57,933 bases of DNA from an uncultured Verrucomicrobiota bacterium (GTDB lineage Bacteria > Verrucomicrobiota > Verrucomicrobiia > Limisphaerales > UBA9464): assembly GCA_903854475.1 (NCBI GenBank), contig CAINWP010000142.1, forward strand, positions 1 through 57,933, given 5' to 3'. The stretch's first letter is position 1; every line of letters begins with the position of its first letter. The notes under the pieces were generated by a model. It was not told where the DNA came from. It worked only from the letters and a program-made list of their open reading frames with translations, and searched no databases. Below are positions 27,590-35,562 of the stretch, in pieces. The position numbers and the translations under genes are program-made.

Positions 27590-28417
27590 CTACGAAACTC
27601 TTCGGGAACGCCGGGCACGCAAGGCCTCGACCTGAGGATAGGGCAGCTTGACCCGGCCGATGAGCGGTTGCCCTTTGGCCATGCCATGACAATCGCTGCC
27701 TCCTGTGGCGACCAAATCGAGATCGGCCGCCTTGCGGGAGTAGCTTTCACTCACCTCTGGAGAATGTCGGGTATGCCAACATTCCAAACCGTCGATACCT
27801 GCGTCCTTGAGCTTCCCGATGAGGCTATCGTTGCGATAAAGCCCTGGGTGAGCCAGCACGGCAACTCCGCCTGCCCCCTGAATCAACCCGACGGCATCCT
27901 GAGCTTTCATGCGAGCCTTGGGAACAAAACCTGGGCGTCCCCGCTTCAGGAACTTGTCGAAAGCCTGGTCATGATCACGAGCAAAGCCCTGTTGAACGAG
28001 GGCTCGCGCGACGTGCAGACGACCCGGGGCCTCGCACTGGGCCAAGGACAACACCAGCGACTCGCTCAGGTTGACGCCGTTGTCATTGAGTTGGGTGACC
28101 ATCTCGCGCACTCGTCGCTGACGGACTCCCTGAAAATGTTGAAGCTCCACCCGAAGCCGCTCGGACGAGAGATCCATCCAGTACCCCAAGATGTGAACTT
28201 CTTGCCCGGTCACCTCGGCGGTTAATTCGGCCCCGGGGATGAACTCGAGGCCTTCTTTGGTGCAGGCCGTTTCCATCCGTTCACATCCCTCCACACTATC
28301 GTGATCGGTGAGGGCGACGGCATCCAAGCCTTGTGCCCGCGCGTGCGCTGCCAATTCTTCCGGCGAGTAGGTCCCGTCGGAGAAATGCGTGTGCAGGTGC
28401 AGGTCGGCGAGTTTCAC
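27590..28417 (-). CDS. PHP-domain phosphoesterase (TrpH/RNase AM-like)
   Basis: 275 aa, one PHP domain. Metal-site motifs are DLHLHTHFSDGTYSPEEL at the N-terminus (H7, H9), ALTDHDSVEGC near 34-44, EFIPGAELTA near 56-65, VLAHPGLY near 168-175 and GGSDCHG near 240-246. The family includes nucleoside 3',5'-bisphosphate phosphatases and the 5'-3' exoribonuclease RNase AM (YciV). The start is GTG. The position between nusB and ftsY does not fix the substrate. Confidence 0.9.
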   Translation of the reverse strand: MKLADLHLHTHFSDGTYSPEELAAHARAQGLDAVALTDHDSVEGCERMETACTKEGLEFIPGAELTAEVTGQEVHILGYWMDLSSERLRVELQHFQGVRQRRVREMVTQLNDNGVNLSESLVLSLAQCEAPGRLHVARALVQQGFARDHDQAFDKFLKRGRPGFVPKARMKAQDAVGLIQGAGGVAVLAHPGLYRNDSLIGKLKDAGIDGLECWHTRHSPEVSESYSRKAADLDLVATGGSDCHGMAKGQPLIGRVKLPYPQVEALRARRSRRVS

Positions 28418-28426
28418 TAGAGAGGC

Positions 28427-28936
28427 CTAGACTAAGGTTTCCTTGGCAGTTCGCGCGGGCCGGAGCAGGTCGGCTTTGACCTTATCGAGGATGCCATTGA
28501 CAAACTTTCCACTGTCGGCTGTGGAAAACTTCTTCGCGACATCGACTGCCTCATTAATGCTCACCACAGGCGGAATATCGTCGCGGTGGAGCATTTCATG
28601 GATAGCCAGACGCATGACATTGCGATCGACGGCCGCCATTCGATGAAGGTCCCAATTCTTCGCGTGCTTGCGGATGATATCATCCAGTTGTTCTCGATGT
28701 TCCAACACACCTCGAACCAGACGTTCAGCAAAGAGCCTCGTGGCACTCTCCTCGGCATTCGGGGGCGGCAAGTGAACCCGTTCACCCCACGTGGGACCGT
28801 GCGATTCCAGAAAATCGCTCATCCTCTGGGCATCCCAGAATTGGTTAAGAGCCGATGCCAAATCCTCAGGTGGATTCAGGTCGTGCTGAAAGAGAAACTG
28901 CACCGCTCGTTCACGTGCCTCCCGGCGCTTGCGCAT
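28427..28936 (-). CDS. nusB: transcription antitermination factor NusB
   Basis: 169 aa from the ATG at 28936 (MRKRREARERAVQFLFQHDL), where the family normally begins. The all-helical NusB fold is recognised by that start, NWDLHRMAAVDRNVMRLAIHEML near 100-122, and PVVSINEAVDVAKKFSTADSGKFVNGILD near the C-terminus. It works with NusE in antitermination on ribosomal RNA operons. A longer open frame runs into fdhD to 29125 and is unlikely to be translated. Linkage of nusB to riboflavin genes is common in bacteria. Confidence 0.95.
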   Translation of the reverse strand: MRKRREARERAVQFLFQHDLNPPEDLASALNQFWDAQRMSDFLESHGPTWGERVHLPPPNAEESATRLFAERLVRGVLEHREQLDDIIRKHAKNWDLHRMAAVDRNVMRLAIHEMLHRDDIPPVVSINEAVDVAKKFSTADSGKFVNGILDKVKADLLRPARTAKETLV

Positions 28937-28976
28937 GCCGACACGATAGACCAAAGGCTGGGCAGACAAGAGTGTT

Positions 28977-29813
28977 TTATTGAACGGCCGCATCGGACGC
29001 CGAGCCGACACGCTGGGAACCGGCGTAAACGTTGAAGCGGCCCTCACGCAAAAAACCCACCAAGGTCTGTCCGGACTCGCTGGCAAATTGGACCGCAAGA
29101 CTGGAAGGGGCCGAGACGGCGGCAATCATTGCAATGCCTGCTGCCAACGCCTTCTGGACAATTTCAAAGGAAACGCGACCGCTGACCATCAGCACCGAGG
29201 GCCCTGCTGGGAAGGCTCCATCCAGAAACCGTCGACCGATCACTTTATCCACGGCGTTGTGCCGGCCAACATCTTCGCGAACCACCCACAATTGGCCGCT
29301 CGGGCTAAAGAGCGCCGCCGCATGCAACCCTCCGGAGGCTGAGAATCCCGCTTGCGCCAAACGCAGTTGTCGAGGCAACGACAGCAACACTTCGGGGTCC
29401 ATCTCAAATTGTTCTATCACCGGAGAAAACTGTCGCCTCAGCGCCGCGATGCTCGCCGTGCCGCAGAGCCCGCAACTGGAGGAGGCAAAGACATGCCGGG
29501 TGAGTGATGCAAAATCGCAGGTCACCGAATCATTCAAAAAAACATCAACCACGTTCCCGGTTTCGTTGCGCGAATAGGGACGAATCCCTTTGAGATCTGA
29601 TGGAGCGCGGAGCAATCCCTCACTCACCAAGAAGCCGACCGCTAATTCGTCATCATGACCCGGAGTTCTCAGAGTTACGCTCACGCTGCGGGTCTCAACG
29701 CGGATTTCCAGAGGTTCCTCGGCCGCGACGAGGTCGGCTGAGGGGTCTTCCCACCGGCCTTGAATCCACCGCCGAATAGTGGTGGACCGGGTGGATGTCT
29801 CCGGCGAATTCAC
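28977..29813 (-). CDS. fdhD: formate dehydrogenase accessory sulfurtransferase FdhD
   Basis: 278 aa. Family motifs: RTPGHDDELAVGFLVSEGLL near 48-67, the catalytic cysteine pair in SSSCGLCGTASI near 111-122, and VREDVGRHNAVDKVIGRRFLDG near 178-199. FdhD passes sulfur from a cysteine desulfurase to the molybdenum cofactor of formate dehydrogenases. No formate dehydrogenase or molybdopterin genes are in the window. The start is GTG and overlaps the SDR stop (GTGA). Confidence 0.95.
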   Translation of the reverse strand: MNSPETSTRSTTIRRWIQGRWEDPSADLVAAEEPLEIRVETRSVSVTLRTPGHDDELAVGFLVSEGLLRAPSDLKGIRPYSRNETGNVVDVFLNDSVTCDFASLTRHVFASSSCGLCGTASIAALRRQFSPVIEQFEMDPEVLLSLPRQLRLAQAGFSASGGLHAAALFSPSGQLWVVREDVGRHNAVDKVIGRRFLDGAFPAGPSVLMVSGRVSFEIVQKALAAGIAMIAAVSAPSSLAVQFASESGQTLVGFLREGRFNVYAGSQRVGSASDAAVQ

Positions 29814-30616
29814 AGTGTTTGACTCAAGAATCCCCCATCCACGCGCACGTCGGTCCCGGTAACAAAACCTGCTGCCCGCGAACTCGCCAGAAACACCACC
29901 GCTCCACCCAACTCTTGGGAGGCACCGAAGCGAGCCATTGGGGTGTGGCTGAGGATGGCTTGGGCACGAGCGGTGGGACTGCCGTCCTCGTTGAAAAGAA
30001 GGCGACGATTCTGCTCAGCCGGAAAGAACCCCGGCGTGATGGAGTTGACCCGTACCCCGCTCGGGGCCCATTCGCGTGCCAAGAACTGGGTGAGGCTCAG
30101 AACGGCCGCCTTGGCCGCTGAATAGCTGACCACCCGAGACAGCGGAATATGCGCTGAAACGCTGGCAACATTAATCACCGTACCGCGGCGGCGAGCACAG
30201 AATCCCGGACCGAAGGTCTGGCAAGGCAACAAGACTCCGCCCACCAAATTGAGATCAAAATTGCCCCTCCAAGCATCCAAGCCAATCGCTTCGAACGGAA
30301 GATCTGCCGTCACAGTGGCTTTAGGATCATTACCCCCGGCGGCATTAACCAAGACTGAGGGAACCCCCAACTGGCTTTCCACCTCGGCCTCCACGCGCCG
30401 AAGATCATCGCGACTCATGGCATCGGCAGCGAAGAAAGCCGCCCGAATTCCCTGCTGCTCCAGCGATTCCACGCAGGCTTGTCCGCGCTCAACATTTCGT
30501 CCCACCACGGCGACCGCCGCCCCTGCCTGGCCTAAGGCTTGGGCCATAGCCCCACCCAGAGATCCGGTCGCACCGATGACCACCGCCACCTCTCCAGAAA
30601 GATCAAACAGGTTCAT
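29810..30616 (-). CDS. SDR oxidoreductase, probably D-mannonate oxidoreductase-like
   Basis: 268 aa, classical SDR. The NAD(P) loop is GATGSLGG (near 15-22), with NAAGG near 91-95 and the catalytic YSAAKAA near 157-163. AGGNDPKATVT, ITPGFFPAEQNRRLLF and ILSHTPMARFG resemble the SDR-type mannonate oxidoreductases (UxuB/YjmF of Bacillus) more than generic 3-oxoacyl-ACP reductases. These reduce fructuronate to mannonate. No uxuA or uronate isomerase is nearby, so the substrate remains a guess. First gene of the long minus-strand operon. Confidence 0.85.
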   Translation of the reverse strand: MNLFDLSGEVAVVIGATGSLGGAMAQALGQAGAAVAVVGRNVERGQACVESLEQQGIRAAFFAADAMSRDDLRRVEAEVESQLGVPSVLVNAAGGNDPKATVTADLPFEAIGLDAWRGNFDLNLVGGVLLPCQTFGPGFCARRRGTVINVASVSAHIPLSRVVSYSAAKAAVLSLTQFLAREWAPSGVRVNSITPGFFPAEQNRRLLFNEDGSPTARAQAILSHTPMARFGASQELGGAVVFLASSRAAGFVTGTDVRVDGGFLSQTL

Positions 30617-30925
30617 CCGTCAGACGGTGAACCAGGCCCGCAAGCGAGGGGAGCAGAAATCGGCAAATCTAGCATCCCAGCCGCACCGCCTCATCCGGAA
30701 CGATCCAATGGGGATAGGAGTCATGGCGGAGGAGACTCTCTCCCAAGACTCTGCGTGAGCCAGGAGTCACCGGGCTGAGGCCCGTAACCAGCGGAGAACG
30801 AAGCTATGACGCAAACAGATGCAAGCGGCATGACCGAACCCAGTGAAATCATTGAAGCGAAGCACTCAATACTCGGATCGAGATAGCCCCTGCCCTACTC
30901 CTGCCACTTCCCAGTCGCCAACTTT
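30617..30925. other. intergenic region between SDR gene and thiE
   Basis: 309 bases. It should hold the promoter of the SDR-fdhD operon and the 3' end of the thiE transcript. A CGGGC-TGAG-GCCCG hairpin lies at 30771-30784 without a T run. No tRNA, small gene or TPP-type element was recognised. Confidence 0.5.
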
Positions 30926-31567
30926 TCAGGCCGGCAATCGCCTGCGAAATTCTCGGCAAGCCGCCGCGATATCGCCCTCGTTGAGGATGGCACTCACCAC
31001 GCAGATGGATCGGGCTCCTGCCCTAACCACGGTATCGACGGTTTCAAGATTGATACCGCCGATGGCAAACCACGGGATCGAAACATTCTCGCGAGCCCAC
31101 TGAACGTAATTGACCGTCACGGGGCGAGCGGTCGGCTTGGTGCCGGTGGCAAACACGGGGCCGATCGCCACGTAGTCAGCCCCTGCGGCGACGGCACGGG
31201 CGCATTGATCCGGCGCGTGGGTGGACAAACCAATCTGGCACCCGGCCTTCTTGCTGGAGAGTTCGCGAACATGATGGTGGCCCGCGTCAAAGAAATCTTC
31301 CTGACCCAGATGAACCCACGGAGCACCGACTTCCAAGGCAACCTCAGGATGATCGTTGATCACCAGACCGACACGGGCATCGCGCAGCACGGGTGCCAGT
31401 GCTTGAGCCAGACGGAGAACCTCCGCCGCAGGAAGTCCCTTGGCCCGCAGTTGGATCAGGTCTGATCCGCCGTCACACAGAGCCGCCGCCACGGCCACAG
31501 GGTCACGCCCGTTCAGGTAAGCGGTATCTACGAAGGTGTAGAGGCGGCAATCGGCAATCGATTTCAT
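30926..31567 (-). CDS. thiE: thiamine-phosphate synthase
   Basis: 213 aa, a TIM barrel of the ThiE family. Diagnostic pieces are LIQLRAKGL near 37-45, LVINDHPEVALEVGAPWVHLGQED near 67-90, IGLSTHAPDQ near 112-121, DYVAIGPVFATGTKP near 130-144 and WFAIGGINLET near 166-176. It joins the pyrimidine and thiazole phosphates of thiamine. No other thiamine gene is near, and I found no TPP riboswitch before it. It follows the pseudopilin gene by 26 bases and may be read from that promoter. Confidence 0.95.
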   Translation of the reverse strand: MKSIADCRLYTFVDTAYLNGRDPVAVAAALCDGGSDLIQLRAKGLPAAEVLRLAQALAPVLRDARVGLVINDHPEVALEVGAPWVHLGQEDFFDAGHHHVRELSSKKAGCQIGLSTHAPDQCARAVAAGADYVAIGPVFATGTKPTARPVTVNYVQWARENVSIPWFAIGGINLETVDTVVRAGARSICVVSAILNEGDIAAACREFRRRLPA

Positions 31568-31593
31568 TCCGGATCCAAAATCAAACCGTCACC

Positions 31594-32457
31594 TCAACGG
31601 CGAACCGTGGTGTGTTCGCCGAGCCAAGTCATATCAGGCCGACTAGCGGTTCCCGGGTACCCGCTTCCGTGGACGCCGTGGTGATCCACATTGGAAGTCG
31701 GGTTATTGAACGTGCCACTGACCCATCGGTGAGATTCTGCATGACCGTCGGCGAAGGAGAAATTGGAACTCCGCCCGTGGTAATTGCCCGGTACGTGATA
31801 CGCTCCGCCTGAGGTGGTCGCCATGTTCACTCCGAAGAATGGGCGGCAGATTGCCTTAGGATGAATTTCTCCATGAACAAAAATATCCGAGGCGGACAGC
31901 ATGTCTGTAGTCTTTCGAAAATTGCGGTAAGTTCGATCGTCTCCGAGGGCGCTGGTCGCGTAGGGAGCATCATCGGCCCAATTGACCCAAGGATTCTGGC
32001 CGTAGGTACGAGGGTTACCCTGCTTGCGACCATTAACGATCTCGGTGTAACGATCCCCGGGGCACTTGAATGATCCCAAGGCCGGCAGATACGTTGCCAA
32101 AAGCGAAACCCGCGGATTGATGAGACTTGAGGCCGAGGAATCGACCAGATTATTCCCATCTCGTCCCTCGACCCAGTACTTGGGAACGTAGTTGGCAGGA
32201 GGATTTATGAGATTCACCGTTGGATCTCCGGCGCCATTCGGAGGGAAAAAATCTCGGTTTTCAACGACATAGAGCATCGAAGCCACCATCAACTGTTTCT
32301 CGTTGTTGATGCAGGCGATACCAGTGGCTTTTTGGCGCGCTTTGGCCAGCGCAGGCAAAAGCATTCCAGCCAAGATCGCAATGATGGCGATGACCACAAG
32401 CAGTTCAATCAATGTGAAGCCGGCGGACTGCTGCGAACGAGGGGAATTGATTCTCAC
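31594..32457 (-). CDS. prepilin-type H-X9-DG protein (pseudopilin 2)
   Basis: 287 aa with a GTG start. A short leader precedes [21 protein letters not shown], the prepilin peptidase site and helix. The C-terminal region has [20 protein letters not shown] (H-X9-DG) and ends [11 protein letters not shown], a variant of the tail in the two paralogues. The helix segment is the same in all three proteins, while the DNA differs at many silent sites. It lies four bases after the TPR gene. Assembly partners are not in the window. Confidence 0.88.
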   Translation of the reverse strand: MRINSPRSQQSAGFTLIELLVVIAIIAILAGMLLPALAKARQKATGIACINNEKQLMVASMLYVVENRDFFPPNGAGDPTVNLINPPANYVPKYWVEGRDGNNLVDSSASSLINPRVSLLATYLPALGSFKCPGDRYTEIVNGRKQGNPRTYGQNPWVNWADDAPYATSALGDDRTYRNFRKTTDMLSASDIFVHGEIHPKAICRPFFGVNMATTSGGAYHVPGNYHGRSSNFSFADGHAESHRWVSGTFNNPTSNVDHHGVHGSGYPGTASRPDMTWLGEHTTVRR

Positions 32458-32461
32458 GGTA

Positions 32462-32812
32462 TTATTGGGGTAGCATTACTGAGCCTAAATGGGTCGCATC
32501 TGGGTTCAACCCCGAAAGAAGGTCTATCAACTCAGCCTCGGGACCCTCATGGTGCTGTTGACGAGCCAGTTGCAAGGCTCGTTCGAAGGCAGATCGTGCC
32601 GCTTCCGTGGATCCTTGAGCCAGATCGCACTTACCCAAAAGAATTTGGACCACCATCCAATCGGGCTTACGTCGGAGCGCGATCTCCAAATGTTCACGTG
32701 CTTCAGCAAAGTCACCGGCATCAAACAGTGCTCGACCTAAACTGAATCGGGCCAATTCGTTTTCAGGATACTGCCGAACCATTTCACGCTGCCGAGCAAA
32801 GAGATCACTCAC
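32462..32812 (-). CDS. small TPR-repeat protein
   Basis: 116 aa with a GTG start, no signal peptide. About two and a half tetratricopeptide repeats are visible: [21 protein letters not shown] (starts near 18), [29 protein letters not shown], and [18 protein letters not shown]. TPRs form protein-binding helical hairpins; there is no catalytic domain. It ends four bases before the pseudopilin 2 start, so the two are probably translated together. A partner role for the pseudopilin is inference. Confidence 0.8.
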   Translation of the reverse strand: MSDLFARQREMVRQYPENELARFSLGRALFDAGDFAEAREHLEIALRRKPDWMVVQILLGKCDLAQGSTEAARSAFERALQLARQQHHEGPEAELIDLLSGLNPDATHLGSVMLPQ

Positions 32813-32898
32813 GAGGGAAAGCTTACCTCAAGTTCTCATTCGAAGCAGCGTTGATTTTCAACCTGCAGCGCTCTCCAAGACTTCAACCCAAATTCCAT

Positions 32899-33864
32899 TC
32901 ACCCGATGGCATTGACACGGAGGTCGCGGAGGGTTTTGAGGTGAGGCAGAGGGACTCCACGGATGGGCCGAGCACCCTCGAGGCGTTTGGGGCCGAAGTG
33001 GGAGCGGTGGTGTGCGAAGATCTGATTAACGAAGTCCCTTGAGCCGATGGCGACGCCGGCTGAGAGGTGACGAACCCGGAGACGGAGGATTTCTGGGAGG
33101 CTCAAGCGTCCCCCGCGGGCTAATTCGGCGCGGATGGCGTCCCTATTGATGACCTGCTTATCGCTGTGGCCAGCGACCCCAGCGGTGGTGAAGAGATTCA
33201 GGCGGTATTCTGCGGCAGCGGCGCCCCAAGACCTGCCTGACAGGAAGCTCATCAGGCCACTGCGAACCACTAGATTTCCGGTTAGAGCGGCTGAATAGCC
33301 GCAGAATCGGTAGTCCTTCGGATCGGAGACTAAGCCAGCGCGGACGGGGTTGAGGTCGATATAGGAAGCGACTGTTTGGAGCGCGGTGGTGGAATCCTCG
33401 ATGAGAGTGCTGGAGAAGCGTTCTGCCCAGAGCGTACCGAAGCGGCTGGAGTGGCGATTGAACCAGCGGCTGAAGCGTTGTTTAAACTCCTTCATGAACG
33501 CGGAGACATCGCCCATGCGTCTGGAGAGGGAGTGGCGGATGTGAGAGCTAATGGAGCCTGAGCGTTGGAGATCGGCCCTAGCTAGAGAAGGAAGGAGAGC
33601 CTGTTTGCCGTAGAAGAGTTCGGCCCGTTGGAGGAGGACAGAGTCTGGAATGCAGGTATCAGCGGGCGGTATTCGTATGAGCAAGTGGAAGTGGTTAGAC
33701 ATCATGCAGTAGGTGATGATTTCCACGCCACAGAACTGAGCTAGAGGGAAGAGCAGATCGACCAGGCGTTGTTTAGCGAGGTCATCGAGCAAGAACTGCC
33801 CCCCGACGGTCCGAGAAACGCAGTGATAAACCGCCCCTGCCTCCTTGATTCGCGCCCTTCGCAT
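32899..33864 (-). CDS. REP-associated tyrosine transposase (RAYT, Y1 family)
   Basis: 321 aa. The Y1 (IS200-like) domain has AVYHCVSRTVGG near 11-22, the metal-binding HFH in YCMMSNHFHLLIRIP (H58, H60), and the nucleophilic tyrosine in VASYIDLNPVRAGLV (Y168). The MKEFKQRFSRWFNR and GTLWAERFSSTLIE segments are typical of RAYTs. The C-terminal part (about 200-321) is longer than the minimal domain. RAYTs are single-copy, vertically kept enzymes that nick REP hairpins. A core motif upstream matches dispersed repeats at 16.2 kb. The frame is intact. Confidence 0.92.
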   Translation of the reverse strand: MRRARIKEAGAVYHCVSRTVGGQFLLDDLAKQRLVDLLFPLAQFCGVEIITYCMMSNHFHLLIRIPPADTCIPDSVLLQRAELFYGKQALLPSLARADLQRSGSISSHIRHSLSRRMGDVSAFMKEFKQRFSRWFNRHSSRFGTLWAERFSSTLIEDSTTALQTVASYIDLNPVRAGLVSDPKDYRFCGYSAALTGNLVVRSGLMSFLSGRSWGAAAAEYRLNLFTTAGVAGHSDKQVINRDAIRAELARGGRLSLPEILRLRVRHLSAGVAIGSRDFVNQIFAHHRSHFGPKRLEGARPIRGVPLPHLKTLRDLRVNAIG

Positions 33865-33904
33865 AACCTGAACCTAGCCAACCGCTTTCTCCAGTCAACA
33901 ACAA

Positions 33905-33932
33905 TGAACCTGTCACCATGTGCAAAATGGTG
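33905..33932. repeat. REP-like element beside the RAYT gene
   Basis: TGAACCTGTCAC (33905-33916) runs into a hairpin, CACCAT-gtgcaaa-ATGGTG (33914-33932). On the strand of the RAYT gene the conserved core reads GTGACAGGTTCA. The position 40 bases upstream of the RAYT start is typical for the REP that accompanies such genes. Confidence 0.65.
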
Positions 33933-33945
33933 AGGTAGATGGAAG

Positions 33946-33980
33946 AAAAAGGCCTCCGCAGCTTTCGCTGCGGAGGCCTT
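33946..33980 (-). terminator. strong terminator downstream of the MacAB-like operon
   Basis: A 14-bp perfect stem (AAGGCCTCCGCAGC, tetraloop, complement) with a run of five T on the minus strand. It lies 224 bases after the last permease gene, before the RAYT locus. The 223 bases between it and that gene show no recognisable feature. Confidence 0.85.
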
Positions 33981-34203
33981 ACCCCAAATGAGTCAACCAA
34001 CCAGGCTCTTCAACCCGGACACGACAGGTCAACAAATCCAGTACAGTGCCAAGTATTGGGGAGCCTAGAGAATCATACGGAATCAGCCCTCCGGATGGTC
34101 GAACTCTCAATCCCAACTAGAGGGGTGGAGGCCGGGGAACGGTTGATGTGCGAAGTTCACGCGTTCGATGCGCATCGGCCACGCCTACCGGGATAATCAA
34201 GGT

Positions 34204-35562
34204 CTATTCGTAGCGAAGGGCTTGTATCGGCTCAAGGCGGGCCGCCTTGATGGCCGGCAGGAAGCCTGCAAAAACACCGACGGATCCACTGAAGGCAACA
34301 GCGATGGCTTGGGCTTCCCAGGTGATAATCGGGGTGTTTCCTGTCGGCGCGATAAAGGACAGCAAATCCACGATCAACAGCGATGCTGCTAGACCCGCAA
34401 TCGCGCCCAAAAGCGATAGCACCACGCTCTCAACGATGATCTGAACAAAAACATCGACCCCGGTGGCTCCCAATGCCTTGCAGGTACCAATCTCACGGAC
34501 CCGCTCGTTGATGCTGGCCAACATAATATTCATGATGCCAATACCTCCCACCAAAAGACTAATTCCAGCGATAATTCCCCCGCTGAGTCGGGCATTCTTG
34601 ATCTGCTTGTTGATGTTTTCAACCTGACTCTCTTGGGTCTGAAACGTGAAATCTTCAATGCCTCGATGGGTGACCAAAAGCACATTTTTGGCCTGTTGAA
34701 GAGCCAACTCCATCTGTTCCATGGACTTCACTTTAAGATCAATGTCGCTGAGCCGAGGGTCAGGAATGCCGTCCAGATCCCCCGCCATCCGGAACCGCAC
34801 CCAAGCCGTGTTGAGTGGGATGTACAGGGTGTTGTTCTTGCGCCAAAAGGCCCAACCACCCTTCCTGCCCCACCCTCGGGATTTCTTGGTCTCAACCTTA
34901 TTTGTGAATGCGTTGGCTTGCTTGCGCAGGGCACGAGCCTTCAGGTCTTGCTCGCTGGCATACTGTGTGAACATCCCAACGATGACGAAGGGTTGTCCAT
35001 TGATCTGGATCGTTTCGCCGAGCGGAATGATCTCGCGCCCCACTTCATCCGGATCGCCAAATAGGGAGTCTCGTATCCCAGTTCCAATGACACAAACCGC
35101 ATGCGCTTTCTCTTCGTCCAACGCATTGAAGAACCGGCCATGCTCCACGGTGTGGAGATTCATCTCCAATACTTCCGGCCAAACTCCCACGCATTCCTCA
35201 GGGCTAGCTCGTTTGTCTCCGCGGGAAACCATGGCGTCCGGCACGGCCATTTCTGGTGAAATCACCCGCAATAACGGGGCACCCTGTTTTAGGGCAATTA
35301 CGTCTACCAAGGTCCTGCCAGGCGCCTGGTCGGCCAGATGCTCTTGGTAGGCCGGAACCGCCTGCCTCTGGAGGAGCACCTTGTCCGCCCCACCCATGGC
35401 AATCATCGATTCCCTCATGCCGTTCTCCATGCCCTTGATGATGGCACTCATGCCGACCAACGAGGCGACTCCCAGCACAACCCCAAACAGAGTGAGCAAG
35501 GATCGGAACTTATGGGCCCAAACTTCTTTGAGACCAATTAGGATCGCATTGAAAAGGTTCAT
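34204..35562 (-). CDS. MacB/FtsX-family ABC transporter permease, subunit 2
   Basis: 452 aa, no ATPase domain. One N-terminal membrane helix (SLLTLFGVVLGVASLVGMSAI) is followed by a periplasmic MacB-PCD domain of about 280 residues. Three C-terminal helices follow, with IGIMNIMLASINERVREIGT near 340-360 and a final RLEPIQALRYE. It is a diverged paralogue of the upstream permease and overlaps its stop by one base (TGATG). MacB-type permeases work as mechanotransducers with a periplasmic adaptor and an outer-membrane channel. It has a basic stretch (near 210-235) where the paralogue has a different one. Confidence 0.92.
   Translation of the reverse strand: MNLFNAILIGLKEVWAHKFRSLLTLFGVVLGVASLVGMSAIIKGMENGMRESMIAMGGADKVLLQRQAVPAYQEHLADQAPGRTLVDVIALKQGAPLLRVISPEMAVPDAMVSRGDKRASPEECVGVWPEVLEMNLHTVEHGRFFNALDEEKAHAVCVIGTGIRDSLFGDPDEVGREIIPLGETIQINGQPFVIVGMFTQYASEQDLKARALRKQANAFTNKVETKKSRGWGRKGGWAFWRKNNTLYIPLNTAWVRFRMAGDLDGIPDPRLSDIDLKVKSMEQMELALQQAKNVLLVTHRGIEDFTFQTQESQVENINKQIKNARLSGGIIAGISLLVGGIGIMNIMLASINERVREIGTCKALGATGVDVFVQIIVESVVLSLLGAIAGLAASLLIVDLLSFIAPTGNTPIITWEAQAIAVAFSGSVGVFAGFLPAIKAARLEPIQALRYE

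Noticed and set aside
30617-30925. Possible tRNA or riboswitch near thiE
   Set aside because: No cloverleaf arms or TPP-type conserved blocks were found by eye. The region is also on the wrong side of thiE for a leader element.
32462-32812. The TPR protein as part of an O-GlcNAc transferase
   Set aside because: It has only TPR helices, no glycosyltransferase domain, and is 16 kb from the GH84 gene.
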